From positions 1-64,000 of the forward strand of contig NZ_QUMW01000017.1 of NCBI RefSeq assembly GCF_003387165.1: DNA of 64,000 nt, read 5' to 3'. The DNA comes from Jeotgalicoccus halotolerans (GTDB taxonomy: Bacteria > Bacillota > Bacilli > Staphylococcales > Salinicoccaceae). Below, piece by piece: positions 24,958-34,021 of this stretch; position 1 is the stretch's first letter, and each line of letters opens with the position of its first letter. A model generated the notes under the pieces. It was given only the letters and a program-made list of their open reading frames with translations. It ran no database searches and was not told the origin of the DNA. A program made the translations under genes and the position numbers.

Positions 24958-27041
24958 TGAAGGTAGTTAATAGAATCAATACAGCAGATGCAAACTCTCA
25001 GTATATAAACAGTGTAATATCTTCATTATCAGAGTTACATCCGGCGGGCCTGACTGTTATAAAGTATATTTCAAAACATGCTGCAAAAGCAGAACACAGT
25101 CCGGCTGAAAAGAGCTTGAATAATATGAATTTTGTACTTGTAACGGATAACTTATATGCATACGATGAGCTGAAGAAGACTTCTGATGATAATACTACTG
25201 TGGTGTACGGTACTGTTGAAGACGCAAAAGTTTATATAAAATATTCACATGTCATCATCATTGATGAGAACTTAACGGTTAAATTCCATCATGACGAACT
25301 GGATTTTAGCGAAGACAAAATTTATCTTACCGACATAGATGGAAACGATTCTTTAGATGCAAAAATTTATAAAAACTTTTTATCAGATAATCATATAGAC
25401 AAGTATAATTTTGATTCTCCGATAATTGAAAAATTAATCAGAGAAACGAACTGTATTATTCCTTCGCATTTAATTTTTCATCACAGTTTTACAGATAATT
25501 TTTCATTTCGTTTCAATATCTGGATGTCAAATTTAATGGCAATTATTAATTTAAATGGAGAAATTGAGAAAACAGACACAATATGTGTGTATGGTGAACT
25601 GGAGCGAGGTATACCGAAAAGTTGTAATGAAGCAATAAAATGTGTTAAGTATATCGATAATAAAATTTCGAAACGTTATGACGAAAAAGTATCAGAAGTG
25701 CTGCAGTATTTTAATAAAATATTTACAGCGAATCTTAAAAATTATATCGATAAAGGGAATATCAGCAAAGAAAAACTTATTGAAGAAATGAAATCTATTG
25801 GTATTAAAAATATCTATTATTCTGCTTTGAACAAAGGCGATGCACGTAAACTGGTTTTAGCATATTGTTTCCCGCCATTCAATGACACAAGCGGCAACGT
25901 GATGGCAAAGCGAATATTTGAAACAGGGGATATTGTTGATGTGATTTCGAATGACATGAGTCGTATTAGAAAAAAAGATAATAAACTGCTTAATATTATG
26001 TCACATCTGCTTGATTCTCAAATCGTACTGACCGGCCCGCAAGCTTTCAGCAGCTGGGCGAGTATTGAAGAGTATATGCATGGTGTTTTTCATAAGTATA
26101 AACTTTATGAAGATAAATACGATGAAATTTATTCACGTGTAATGTTTCCGCATTCTCATTTTGCAGCATTCGAAATTAAAAAAGAAAACCCGGATATTAA
26201 ATGGGTAGCGGAGTTTTCAGATCCTCTGTATACAGATGTTTCTTCGAATATAAGGTATGCACCAATAGAAGATGATGATTATATTGAGATGCTTAAAGAG
26301 TATACAGGAGAAGAGTACAGTCATTTGATTAACGACAATTCATTTAACGTATGTGAAGTAATCCCATTTTTGTATGCAGATGAACTCATATTTACAAATC
26401 ACTATCAGATGAACTACATGCTGGAAAGATTCGATGATAAAATTAAGACTTTAGTAACTGGTAAAGCAGTTATCAGCCAGCATCCGACCTTACCGGAAGA
26501 TATGTACAATATCGTAAAAACATTCTACAAAATTAACCAAGAAAAAATAAATATTGCTTACTTTGGGAACTTTTATGATACACGGGGATTCAGACAGATT
26601 GAATTAGTAGCCAAACAGCTGTATGAGGCAAATATAAATAACTTTAAAATACATGTGTTCACTAACCTTAATAAAAAAACGCTGAGATTTTATAAACAGA
26701 GCGATTTTAAAGAGTATATTGAAATGAATCAGTACGCTCCTTATTTTGAGTTTTTGAACTTAACTAATTTAATGGATATATTACTTATATTTGACGCTGA
26801 GACTGTTGGCATTAAACCATATAATCCATACGTACCTTCTAAATTGAGCGACTACAGGGGAAGTACAAGTAAAATCTGGGCGTTTACAGAAAAAGACAGT
26901 GTATTGGATTTAACTGAAGAAGATAATATATATACTGTCCAGCAGCGTGATTATTATAAATATGGTGAAACCATGAAGGAAATTTCAGAGCATATTGATA
27001 AACCGGTATACAATGCGGCTAATATTAAATGTTTAAATTAA
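24957..27041 (+). CDS. Large GT4-like protein with novel N-terminal domain
   Basis: 694 residues. Residues about 1-298 match nothing I know. From about residue 299 (LVLAYCFPPFNDTSGNVMAKR) to the end is a GT-B-like domain shared with the 725-residue protein at 28197: both have IYSR-x-HFAAFE-type, WVAEFSDP, FNVCEV-PF-AD, FTN, ISQHP-L and YFGNFY-TR blocks. The CFPP start resembles GT4 enzymes, so a glycosyltransferase is likely. Its ATG overlaps the preceding stop by one base. Confidence 0.65.
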   Translation: MKVVNRINTADANSQYINSVISSLSELHPAGLTVIKYISKHAAKAEHSPAEKSLNNMNFVLVTDNLYAYDELKKTSDDNTTVVYGTVEDAKVYIKYSHVIIIDENLTVKFHHDELDFSEDKIYLTDIDGNDSLDAKIYKNFLSDNHIDKYNFDSPIIEKLIRETNCIIPSHLIFHHSFTDNFSFRFNIWMSNLMAIINLNGEIEKTDTICVYGELERGIPKSCNEAIKCVKYIDNKISKRYDEKVSEVLQYFNKIFTANLKNYIDKGNISKEKLIEEMKSIGIKNIYYSALNKGDARKLVLAYCFPPFNDTSGNVMAKRIFETGDIVDVISNDMSRIRKKDNKLLNIMSHLLDSQIVLTGPQAFSSWASIEEYMHGVFHKYKLYEDKYDEIYSRVMFPHSHFAAFEIKKENPDIKWVAEFSDPLYTDVSSNIRYAPIEDDDYIEMLKEYTGEEYSHLINDNSFNVCEVIPFLYADELIFTNHYQMNYMLERFDDKIKTLVTGKAVISQHPTLPEDMYNIVKTFYKINQEKINIAYFGNFYDTRGFRQIELVAKQLYEANINNFKIHVFTNLNKKTLRFYKQSDFKEYIEMNQYAPYFEFLNLTNLMDILLIFDAETVGIKPYNPYVPSKLSDYRGSTSKIWAFTEKDSVLDLTEEDNIYTVQQRDYYKYGETMKEISEHIDKPVYNAANIKCLN

Positions 27042-27062
27042 CACTGACTTGGAAGTGGGAAA

Positions 27063-27971
27063 ATGACTTATAAAGTTAAAGTTGATAATGTTTCAAAAGT
27101 TTTTAATACAACCAGTAATAAAAAAAAGTTATGGAAAATATTATTTCCTTTTATGAATAAAGAACAGGAATACTACCATGCTCTAAAAAATGTTTCTTTT
27201 GAAGTGGAACCAGGGGATTCTGTTGGTATTGTAGGATTAAACGGTTCGGGCAAGTCCACTCTGTCGAATCTGCTCGGCGGAGTAACTGTACCATCTTCAG
27301 GAGAAATATATGTAGATGGCAAGCCATCACTGATTGCTATTTCAGCAGGTTTGAATATGGAGTTGACCGGTGAAGAAAACATTCATATGAAATGTCTGAT
27401 GCACGGATTAAGCGAAAAAGAAATTGAGGAACGTTATGATGATATTGTGGCTTTCAGTGAACTTGAAGAATTTCTTAATCAGCCGATTAAATCTTATTCA
27501 AGCGGTATGATGTCGAGGCTTGGTTTTGCTATCGCTGTTCACACAGATCCTGATGTACTGATAGTGGACGAAGCCTTATCTGTCGGGGACGATACATTTG
27601 CGAGTAAATGTATCGCGAAGATGAAGGAATTCAGAGAACAAGGTAAAACTATATTCTTTGTCAGTCATTCTATTCCCCAAATACAGCAGATGTGCAATAA
27701 AGCGGCTTGGATCCACTTTGGCGAGCTGCGGGAATATGGAGACTGTATCCCTGTAGTAGGGCTGTATGCCCGTTTTGTAAGAGGTTATAATATAAAAGAG
27801 AAACACATTCAAAAACGTTATAAAAAAGCTATGATTGAAGGACAGAGAACTACAATATATCTGCCGGATAAAAATGAAACGAAATTTGGAATATGGAATA
27901 GTATGCTTTTAATGATTTTTTCAGTTATTGTAGTTATGATGGGATATTTGCAGGCAATACAATATCTATAA
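27063..27971 (+). CDS. ABC exporter ATPase (TagH/Wzt-like) with C-terminal membrane helix, system 2
   Basis: 302 residues. Walker A GLNGSGKST (58-66), signature YSSGMMSRLGF, Walker B VLIVDEALSVGD, and H-loop SHS are intact. The ATPase domain ends near residue 235; a basic linker leads to one hydrophobic segment at about 279-300 at the very end. B. subtilis TagH also has a membrane helix, but followed by an extracellular SH3 domain, which is missing here. It lacks the Wzt carbohydrate-binding domain too. It is the partner of the permease at 22003. Confidence 0.88.
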   Translation: MTYKVKVDNVSKVFNTTSNKKKLWKILFPFMNKEQEYYHALKNVSFEVEPGDSVGIVGLNGSGKSTLSNLLGGVTVPSSGEIYVDGKPSLIAISAGLNMELTGEENIHMKCLMHGLSEKEIEERYDDIVAFSELEEFLNQPIKSYSSGMMSRLGFAIAVHTDPDVLIVDEALSVGDDTFASKCIAKMKEFREQGKTIFFVSHSIPQIQQMCNKAAWIHFGELREYGDCIPVVGLYARFVRGYNIKEKHIQKRYKKAMIEGQRTTIYLPDKNETKFGIWNSMLLMIFSVIVVMMGYLQAIQYL

Positions 27972-27983
27972 GGTGCTTATAAA

Positions 27984-28193
27984 ATGAATAAATTAACTTA
28001 TGAAGAATTAAAAGAAATAGCTTTGGAATCTTTGGAGAAAGAAGAAAGAGCCTTAAATGAACTTAAAAATATAGACAGGCAAATATCAGTTTTGAAAAAT
28101 GAGAACGACAGATTAAACAGGCAGATAAAAAAATATCAAAGTTTTCTTCCTATTAAAGTAGGTTTGAAGATGAAAAAGTTTGTCAGAAAGTAG
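27984..28193 (+). CDS. Small coiled-coil protein, unknown
   Basis: 69 residues, with ribosome site AAGGTG and 12 bases after the ATPase gene. It is almost wholly a predicted coiled coil (LEKEERALNELKNIDRQ...LKNENDRLNRQIKKYQ) with a basic C-terminal tail (KVGLKMKKFVRK). It resembles a miniature of the coiled-coil/basic tail of the 207-residue protein in the same operon. The next gene begins three bases later. Likely a membrane-proximal scaffold, by inference. Confidence 0.55.
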   Translation: MNKLTYEELKEIALESLEKEERALNELKNIDRQISVLKNENDRLNRQIKKYQSFLPIKVGLKMKKFVRK

Positions 28194-28196
28194 TGT

Positions 28197-30374
28197 ATGA
28201 GTATGTCTAATTTAAAAATTAGAGAGCGATTAAAAGAAATAAATACAATTAAAAACTCAATACTTTCGGATGAAAAAGTTCAAGAGGAGACCAACTTTTT
28301 TCCTGTCAGTAATTTAGAGTATGGAATAAGTGTAATTATACCTGTTCATCGGGGAGAAAAATTTATCGAAAGCCTTATTGATTCTTTAAAAAAGCAGACT
28401 CTCGACAATAAATATTTTGAAGTGATATTTGTTTTTAATGGTGAATATAACAAGAGCAAGTCTTTGCTTGAGAAGATGCAAATAACTTTTAATCATAGGA
28501 CTTTATATTCGAATCAGGGTGTTGGGATTGCCCGCAATATGGGGATTAACAATGCACAATATTCTTATATAACTTTTCTGGATGTAGATGATACATTATC
28601 TGCTGATTATTTATCAAATTCACTGTCAGAAGCAGAGCCCTATACTATATTATTAAACCAGCTGCATGAAATTGTAGAAACCAGGGATGATCATGGAAAT
28701 AATGTGATTAATAAAGAACTGCTCAGACTTACTCAATATCCGAACAGCTATTTTGATGTAGGAAAGAATCTATCCTTAAACGGTGCCAAAGTAGTACCTA
28801 CTAGTTTTTTACTGAACACACAGTTTAATGAAGAACTTAATAATGGAGAAGACGTGGTACTCTATGCAGCGCTTATAACAGAATATAAACCGATTATCAA
28901 AATAAATCAGCAAGCAGCTATTTACTACAGATATAAAGGCCAGGGAACCCTGTCTCGTGCTAAAATATCATTTCAATTTAATGTGATGGACAGAATTAAC
29001 GTTATTGACGCCTTGCAGGATTTACTGAAATATGAAGATGATCTTGATGTAAGGAATTTAATTATAGACAGAATGCGTTCACAGGCATTGTTTATAAACA
29101 AATATTTGGATTTAAATATGGATGATTACGGCAGAGTGACAGACTTAATTAAATTCAAACAGGATGAGTTTTATCCCTATCAGCAGGTCAATAAAGATTT
29201 GGCAAAAACGTTATATATCAGCTATTGTTTCCCTCCTTTTGTCGATACAAGTGGCGTAGTGATGGCAAAACGTATTAATCAAGGGAAGCAGCCAGTGGAT
29301 GTTGTTTTTAACGATATGACGGATGTCAGAGGGATAGATCCATCTCTTGAAGTCATTGCTAACCCATATATTGATACTAAATACATGATTAATACTGCTT
29401 CATCTTTTTCAAATGCTAACTATATTCAGTCATTTGTGGATAAGGTAAAAAAACGTGTGGAACTTTATAAGTACGATAAAATTTACAGTCGTGCGCTTTG
29501 GCCGGGATCACATATGGCAGCATTTGAATTTAAACAGGATAATAGCAATCTAATGTGGATTGCAGAGTTTTCGGATCCTATCTTGTATGATATTAAAAAT
29601 CAGGAACGTAGAGCAGGTTATTTTACGGTTAAAGAAGTAAAAAAACTGAAGAAAAAAGTGCCTAAAAATTTCGAAGAATACATTAATGCTAATTTATTTA
29701 ACATGTGTGAAGTACTTCCGTTTATTTTTGCAGATAAGATTATCTTCACTAATATTAATCAGCAGGAAGTCATGCTGGCACGTTTTAATAATGAATTTAA
29801 AAATATGGTTTATAAAAAATCAATTATTTCTCAGCATCCTTCACTGGATAAATATTATTATGATATCGATAAACAATACGTATCACTGGATCAGAAAGAA
29901 TATAACATTGGTTATTTTGGGAATTTTTATGAGACAAGAAGCGCGTCAGATATTATAAATATTGCCAAAAAAATAAAAGAGAATAAAATTAATGCCAAAC
30001 TTTATATATTTACAAACGATACTTCGAAAGTAAGAAGTCAGGTTATTACTCAGGGTGTTTCTGAAATCGTCCAAGTTAGCACATACCTAAAATATTTTGA
30101 ATTTCTTAATGCTTCAAAAGAATTTGACTGTTTAATTTTAAGTGATGCGAATACAAAAGAGTATATGAAAAAGAATCCTTATTTAGCATCAAAGTACAGT
30201 GATTATATATCTTCTGGTACAGATATATGGTCACTGTATGAAGAAGGCAGTGTGCTAAGTGAAATTGTTAAAGATAATAATAATAACGTATTCGGCAGTG
30301 AATTGGGACATATTGAAGAAATAGAAAAAACTCTCTTTGAATTAATTAATAACAGTAAAAAAATTGAGTCCTGA
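28197..30374 (+). CDS. GT2 glycosyltransferase fused to GT4-like domain
   Basis: 725 residues. Residues about 41-150 form a GT-A/GT2 domain (YGISVIIPVHRGEKF, VGIARNMGI, and the D-x-D metal site FLDVDDT). From about residue 339 (LYISYCFPPFVDTSGVVMAKR) to the end runs the same GT-B-like domain as in the 694-residue protein upstream. A bifunctional enzyme adding two sugars in sequence is a reasonable reading. The stop codon lies inside a perfect palindromic terminator. Start ATG 28197 has only a weak ribosome site and may depend on coupling to the gene three bases upstream. Confidence 0.75.
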   Translation: MSMSNLKIRERLKEINTIKNSILSDEKVQEETNFFPVSNLEYGISVIIPVHRGEKFIESLIDSLKKQTLDNKYFEVIFVFNGEYNKSKSLLEKMQITFNHRTLYSNQGVGIARNMGINNAQYSYITFLDVDDTLSADYLSNSLSEAEPYTILLNQLHEIVETRDDHGNNVINKELLRLTQYPNSYFDVGKNLSLNGAKVVPTSFLLNTQFNEELNNGEDVVLYAALITEYKPIIKINQQAAIYYRYKGQGTLSRAKISFQFNVMDRINVIDALQDLLKYEDDLDVRNLIIDRMRSQALFINKYLDLNMDDYGRVTDLIKFKQDEFYPYQQVNKDLAKTLYISYCFPPFVDTSGVVMAKRINQGKQPVDVVFNDMTDVRGIDPSLEVIANPYIDTKYMINTASSFSNANYIQSFVDKVKKRVELYKYDKIYSRALWPGSHMAAFEFKQDNSNLMWIAEFSDPILYDIKNQERRAGYFTVKEVKKLKKKVPKNFEEYINANLFNMCEVLPFIFADKIIFTNINQQEVMLARFNNEFKNMVYKKSIISQHPSLDKYYYDIDKQYVSLDQKEYNIGYFGNFYETRSASDIINIAKKIKENKINAKLYIFTNDTSKVRSQVITQGVSEIVQVSTYLKYFEFLNASKEFDCLILSDANTKEYMKKNPYLASKYSDYISSGTDIWSLYEEGSVLSEIVKDNNNNVFGSELGHIEEIEKTLFELINNSKKIES

Positions 30375-30395
30375 TATCAGGACTCAATTTTTTTA
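30356..30395. terminator. Perfect palindromic bidirectional terminator
   Basis: All 40 bases are self-complementary around the centre of GATATC, with seven A on one side and seven T on the other. It contains the stop codon of the GT2/GT4 fusion and that of the convergent GNAT gene. Confidence 0.92.
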
Positions 30396-30818
30396 TAATT
30401 CTTTCTCCATATATTTATGAGGAATACCTGCATCATCAAATTCATCAGATGAAACATGGTAACCGAGCTTTTCATAAAAGTTAAGCGCATGTACCTGCGC
30501 ACCTAGCTTGGCTCGTGTATAGCCGTTTTCTTCTGCATGAATGTGAACGAAGTTCATGAGTGTATGACCGAGGTGCAGACCTCTTGCTATTTTTCTTACA
30601 GCCATGCGTTCTACTTTGATTAGACCGTCACCCATATCACGGTATCTGACTGTACCGAGTGGGCGGTCATCAAGAGTCAGGAGAATATTCACAGATTCTT
30701 TTTCATAATCATCGACTTCTAATTCCAGCGGCACGTTTTGTTCTTCAACAAAAACTTCTTTTCTAATTTCCAGACATTGGTTGTAATACTTTGGATCATC
30801 AGTTATTTTAAGTTCCAT
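30393..30818 (-). CDS. GNAT-family N-acetyltransferase
   Basis: 141 residues from ATG 30818 (GGTGATG upstream); a longer frame to 30866 would run into the preceding gene without a ribosome site. The GNAT core is visible: beta-strand DRPLGTVRYRD, then VERMAVRKIARGLHLGHTLMNF with the acetyl-CoA loop, and ending LNFYEKLGYHV. It resembles the ElaA/YitI-type small acetyltransferases. Substrate unknown. Follows the DUF2538 gene by eight bases on the same strand. Confidence 0.85.
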   Translation of the reverse strand: MELKITDDPKYYNQCLEIRKEVFVEEQNVPLELEVDDYEKESVNILLTLDDRPLGTVRYRDMGDGLIKVERMAVRKIARGLHLGHTLMNFVHIHAEENGYTRAKLGAQVHALNFYEKLGYHVSSDEFDDAGIPHKYMEKEL

Positions 30819-30826
30819 TTCATCAC

Positions 30827-31291
30827 CTACATCGCATTTTTTCTTCGTATAATCGTATACTGCCAAAATACTTTAAGCTGTTCAATATTCCAGTAATCCA
30901 TACCGAGTGATAGGGCGGGACGGGTGTTAAATTTAATATTGCTCGCTTCTGCCGCTGCCAGTGCAATGTACTGGATATGCGGCTTTAGCTTTTTAAATTC
31001 ATCTGATAACCTGCCGTCATTTTGAATCCAGTCCAGCGGAAAAATATAATCAAAAATATTTACAACTTCATATATTTCAGGAATCGCAGTGATATAACAG
31101 GCAGCATCAACAGAAGGGTTGTTCTGTGATTCCGAAAAATAACTTCTCAGGGATAAATATAATTCTTTATGTTCGTGATTCATATAAAAGTAATCATTTT
31201 CAATTTTTGGCTGATTATTATTCTTAATCAGTTCTTCCAGATTATCCATCATTTCATGGATATTTGTCACTTTGTCATATGATTTTCTCAA
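30827..31291 (-). CDS. DUF2538 family protein
   Basis: 154 residues from a TTG at 31291 preceded by GTGGAGGTGG; the frame continues upstream but homology to the staphylococcal family starts here (RKSYDKVTNIHEMM aligns with the SRKTYEKIANINGMF start I remember). Conserved blocks include FFYMNHEH-like YFYMNHEH, DAACYITAIPEI and MDYWNIEQLKVFWQY. It is a soluble mostly helical protein of unknown function and characteristic of Staphylococcaceae. It is followed closely by the GNAT gene and preceded by the LCP gene. Confidence 0.82.
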   Translation of the reverse strand: MRKSYDKVTNIHEMMDNLEELIKNNNQPKIENDYFYMNHEHKELYLSLRSYFSESQNNPSVDAACYITAIPEIYEVVNIFDYIFPLDWIQNDGRLSDEFKKLKPHIQYIALAAAEASNIKFNTRPALSLGMDYWNIEQLKVFWQYTIIRRKNAM

Positions 31292-31310
31292 AACAGCCAC
31301 CTCCACTTAA

Positions 31311-32669
31311 TTAATAATAATAACCATTATTCAGTGAATTGCTATTGCTGCCCTCGTAGTATTCATCTTCTGTTTCTGTACCATCATCATAGTAGCCATC
31401 ATTCTGATTGTTGGTACCAGAACCGTCATTGTTATAATTCTCCCCCTGTGCCGGCTCTTCAGTGCTTTCACCCTGAGGTGCCTGGTTGCCCTGATTGAAG
31501 TCACCTTCTGTCGTATCTTCTAAATCGTTTTCACCTTCGACATCAGATTCTTCGTAATCAAACTCTTCAGTTTCAAAGCCGTCACCGTACGAGCTTTCAT
31601 AACCTTCTTCAGCGAAGTAGGGCATTACTTCAGGCTGGTGTTCAGTGAGCATATAATCATCCATATATTCATAAGGTACAAGGTAATCTCCTAATCTCAG
31701 CTGCAGTAAATCGAACGGTTCAGAAGGTTCTATTTCCAGTATAGAGCGTATCGTATTTGAGAGAACAAATAAATGCTCATCATCTGCTCTGTAGAAATAA
31801 GCTCCGTTTCCTTGGTGCCAGTAATCTGTACCGCGCAGCTGGGTGGAATCAAAAGAGATATCGTTAAAAGCGTAATATGAAGCAAGCTGACGGATATCTT
31901 TAGATGTAAAGTTATGTCTGGTGTTATCCGCGACAACTTTAATTAAATCATCAATTTTACTTAAACCGCCGGATGATTTAACTTTGTTGAGTACAGCTTC
32001 CACGAGTTCCATCTGTCTGTTCCCGCGTCCTAAATCTGAATCGACCCGTCTGCTTCTGACGACAGCAAGCGCTTCTGCACCGCTCAGCTCCTGAACACCT
32101 TCAGAGAGTTTGATTCGGCCGTTGTCATCCTGATTCGGCTCATTCATATCAAAAGGCACATCGAATTCGACTCCGCCTACAGAATCTACAATATCCACTA
32201 AGCCTGCCATATTAATACGAACATAATAATCTACAGGAACATTTAGTAGTCTCTCGACAGCATCCATGGAAGCTGAAGGACCACCGTACATATGAGCGTG
32301 ATTAATCTTATCAAAGTATTCTTCAGTTTTAAGGTAGGCTAGTGTATCTCTTGGGATATTAACTAATTTAACATCATCATTGTTCTTATCAAAGGTTGCA
32401 AGTATCATGCTGTCGGTGCGGAAATCATCGCCGCCTAAATGTTCTTTTTCGGCACGTGACTCGTTCTCATCAGTACCGAGAATTAAAACTGTAAAGCTGT
32501 CTTCCACTGTAGCGTCTTCTTTTCTTAAGTCCGATCTTTCTTTGTCAGTAGGTTCGTAGGAGCTGCTGACCCCTTCATCAAAAGTATTATAAAGACTGTA
32601 AATATAAATACCGGCACCAATTAAAATCAGCACCAGGACAATCACAATTGTCCATATTATTTTCTTCAT
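31311..32669 (-). CDS. LytR-CpsA-Psr (LCP) family phosphotransferase, copy 2
   Basis: 452 residues, starting at the ATG at 32669 to match the paralogue at 13850 (MKKIIWT); an ATG three codons upstream is also possible. One membrane helix (about 4-27), the LCP domain with FTVLILGTD, RTDSMILATFD, VNIPRDT and KINHAHMYGGP, then a long low-complexity acidic tail (about 350-452) rich in Glu, Asp, Asn, Gly and Tyr, absent from copy 1. Catalytic role as for other LCP proteins: attaches lipid-linked polymer to peptidoglycan. It lies divergent from the GT4 genes in the middle of the polymer locus. Confidence 0.92.
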   Translation of the reverse strand: MKKIIWTIVIVLVLILIGAGIYIYSLYNTFDEGVSSSYEPTDKERSDLRKEDATVEDSFTVLILGTDENESRAEKEHLGGDDFRTDSMILATFDKNNDDVKLVNIPRDTLAYLKTEEYFDKINHAHMYGGPSASMDAVERLLNVPVDYYVRINMAGLVDIVDSVGGVEFDVPFDMNEPNQDDNGRIKLSEGVQELSGAEALAVVRSRRVDSDLGRGNRQMELVEAVLNKVKSSGGLSKIDDLIKVVADNTRHNFTSKDIRQLASYYAFNDISFDSTQLRGTDYWHQGNGAYFYRADDEHLFVLSNTIRSILEIEPSEPFDLLQLRLGDYLVPYEYMDDYMLTEHQPEVMPYFAEEGYESSYGDGFETEEFDYEESDVEGENDLEDTTEGDFNQGNQAPQGESTEEPAQGENYNNDGSGTNNQNDGYYDDGTETEDEYYEGSNSNSLNNGYYY

Positions 32670-32777
32670 CAATGTCATAGACCCATTTCTAGTTTAGATT
32701 TTAAAATGCATTAACTTCTATTATAATGTTAATAAGACATAATTTAAAACAATATATTAAAATACAGAGGGTTGCAA

Positions 32778-33941
32778 ATGAAAAAGGTAACGATGTTCGT
32801 GTGGAATAATTTTGTGAATGATGCAAGGGTGCTGAGAGAAGCATCTGCGTTAGCTGATTTAAATTATACAGTAACAATAATTGCTAAGAAAGAACTGTCT
32901 GAAATGCATCTTCCTTCCAGTGAGAAAATCAGAAAGGGTGTAGTTGTCAACAGACCTCTGAAATTAGAATTTCCTGAAAAGATAACAGACAAGATTAAAT
33001 CGTCTGTTATTACCAAGCATATACCAAATATGCTGCTAATGTTTAAAATGATAATGCTAGGTAGGAAATATAATACAGATGTGTATCATGCACATGACTT
33101 GAATACTTTAATTCAGGGAATCGTGAGCGCAAAACTCCGCATTAAGAGAAAGAAATTAATTTATGACTCTCATGAAGTACAGACAAGCCGGACGCATTAC
33201 AACTTTGAAAAAATATACAGAATAGAAAAGCTACTGCTTAAATTTGTTGATAAAGTGATTGTAGAGAATGACACACGAGCAGATTACCATAATGATTTAT
33301 ACAGCAAACGTCCGACGCCTATCCATAACTACTCTGAACTGTATAATATTGAGGAAGTTACCGCTTTTCCTTTGAGAGAAACATATAATATTTCTAGGAA
33401 TACAAAAATTGTACTGTATCAGGGCGGTATGCAGGAAGGCAGAGGGCTGTTTAAATTGCTGGAGGCTTTTTCAAATGTAGAAAATGCAGTTCTGTTTATG
33501 ATTGGTGATGGTAAAGAAAGACAAAACTTACTTGCTTACCATGAGGAACTTGGACTCGAAAATAAAGTTATTTTTATAGAGCGTGTTCCTTATAGGGATT
33601 TAAGGAAGTATACTAAAGCCGCAGACATAGGCATTCAATTTTTAGAAAACACCAATTTCAATCATTATTCTGCGTCTTCTAATAAGCTGTTCGAATATAT
33701 TATGGCACATGTACCGGTAATAGGCTCGAAACTGCCGGAAATAAAACAGGTTATTGAGAATGAAAACGTCGGCTTAACGGTCGAAGAAGGTAATACTGAA
33801 GAATTGACAAGTGTGTTAAACAAGCTGCTTAATGATGACCAGCTGAGACTAAGTTTAAGAAAGAATACTGAGTCAGCAAAATATAAGTATAATTGGGAAA
33901 ATGAAAAAAAAGTATTGAAAGAATTATATACAGAATTTTAA
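32778..33941 (+). CDS. Glycosyltransferase family 4
   Basis: 387 residues from ATG 32778 after AGAGGG. The GT-B fold is evident: N-terminal NNFVNDARVLREASAL (typical of this GT4 branch), the DVYHAHDL block, LIYDSHEV and the C-terminal nucleotide-sugar region SASSNKLFEYIMAHVPVIGS. It probably adds a sugar to the teichoic acid or to the second polymer. A TATAAT at 32722-32727 is a possible promoter element in the divergent region. Confidence 0.87.
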   Translation: MKKVTMFVWNNFVNDARVLREASALADLNYTVTIIAKKELSEMHLPSSEKIRKGVVVNRPLKLEFPEKITDKIKSSVITKHIPNMLLMFKMIMLGRKYNTDVYHAHDLNTLIQGIVSAKLRIKRKKLIYDSHEVQTSRTHYNFEKIYRIEKLLLKFVDKVIVENDTRADYHNDLYSKRPTPIHNYSELYNIEEVTAFPLRETYNISRNTKIVLYQGGMQEGRGLFKLLEAFSNVENAVLFMIGDGKERQNLLAYHEELGLENKVIFIERVPYRDLRKYTKAADIGIQFLENTNFNHYSASSNKLFEYIMAHVPVIGSKLPEIKQVIENENVGLTVEEGNTEELTSVLNKLLNDDQLRLSLRKNTESAKYKYNWENEKKVLKELYTEF

Positions 33942-34021
33942 TTTTCATTGCCATGTCAACTTTGATATAATTAATAAGTATTTTAAATTGTACTATATAA
34001 GAAGGTAAGTTAAGGTGACTT

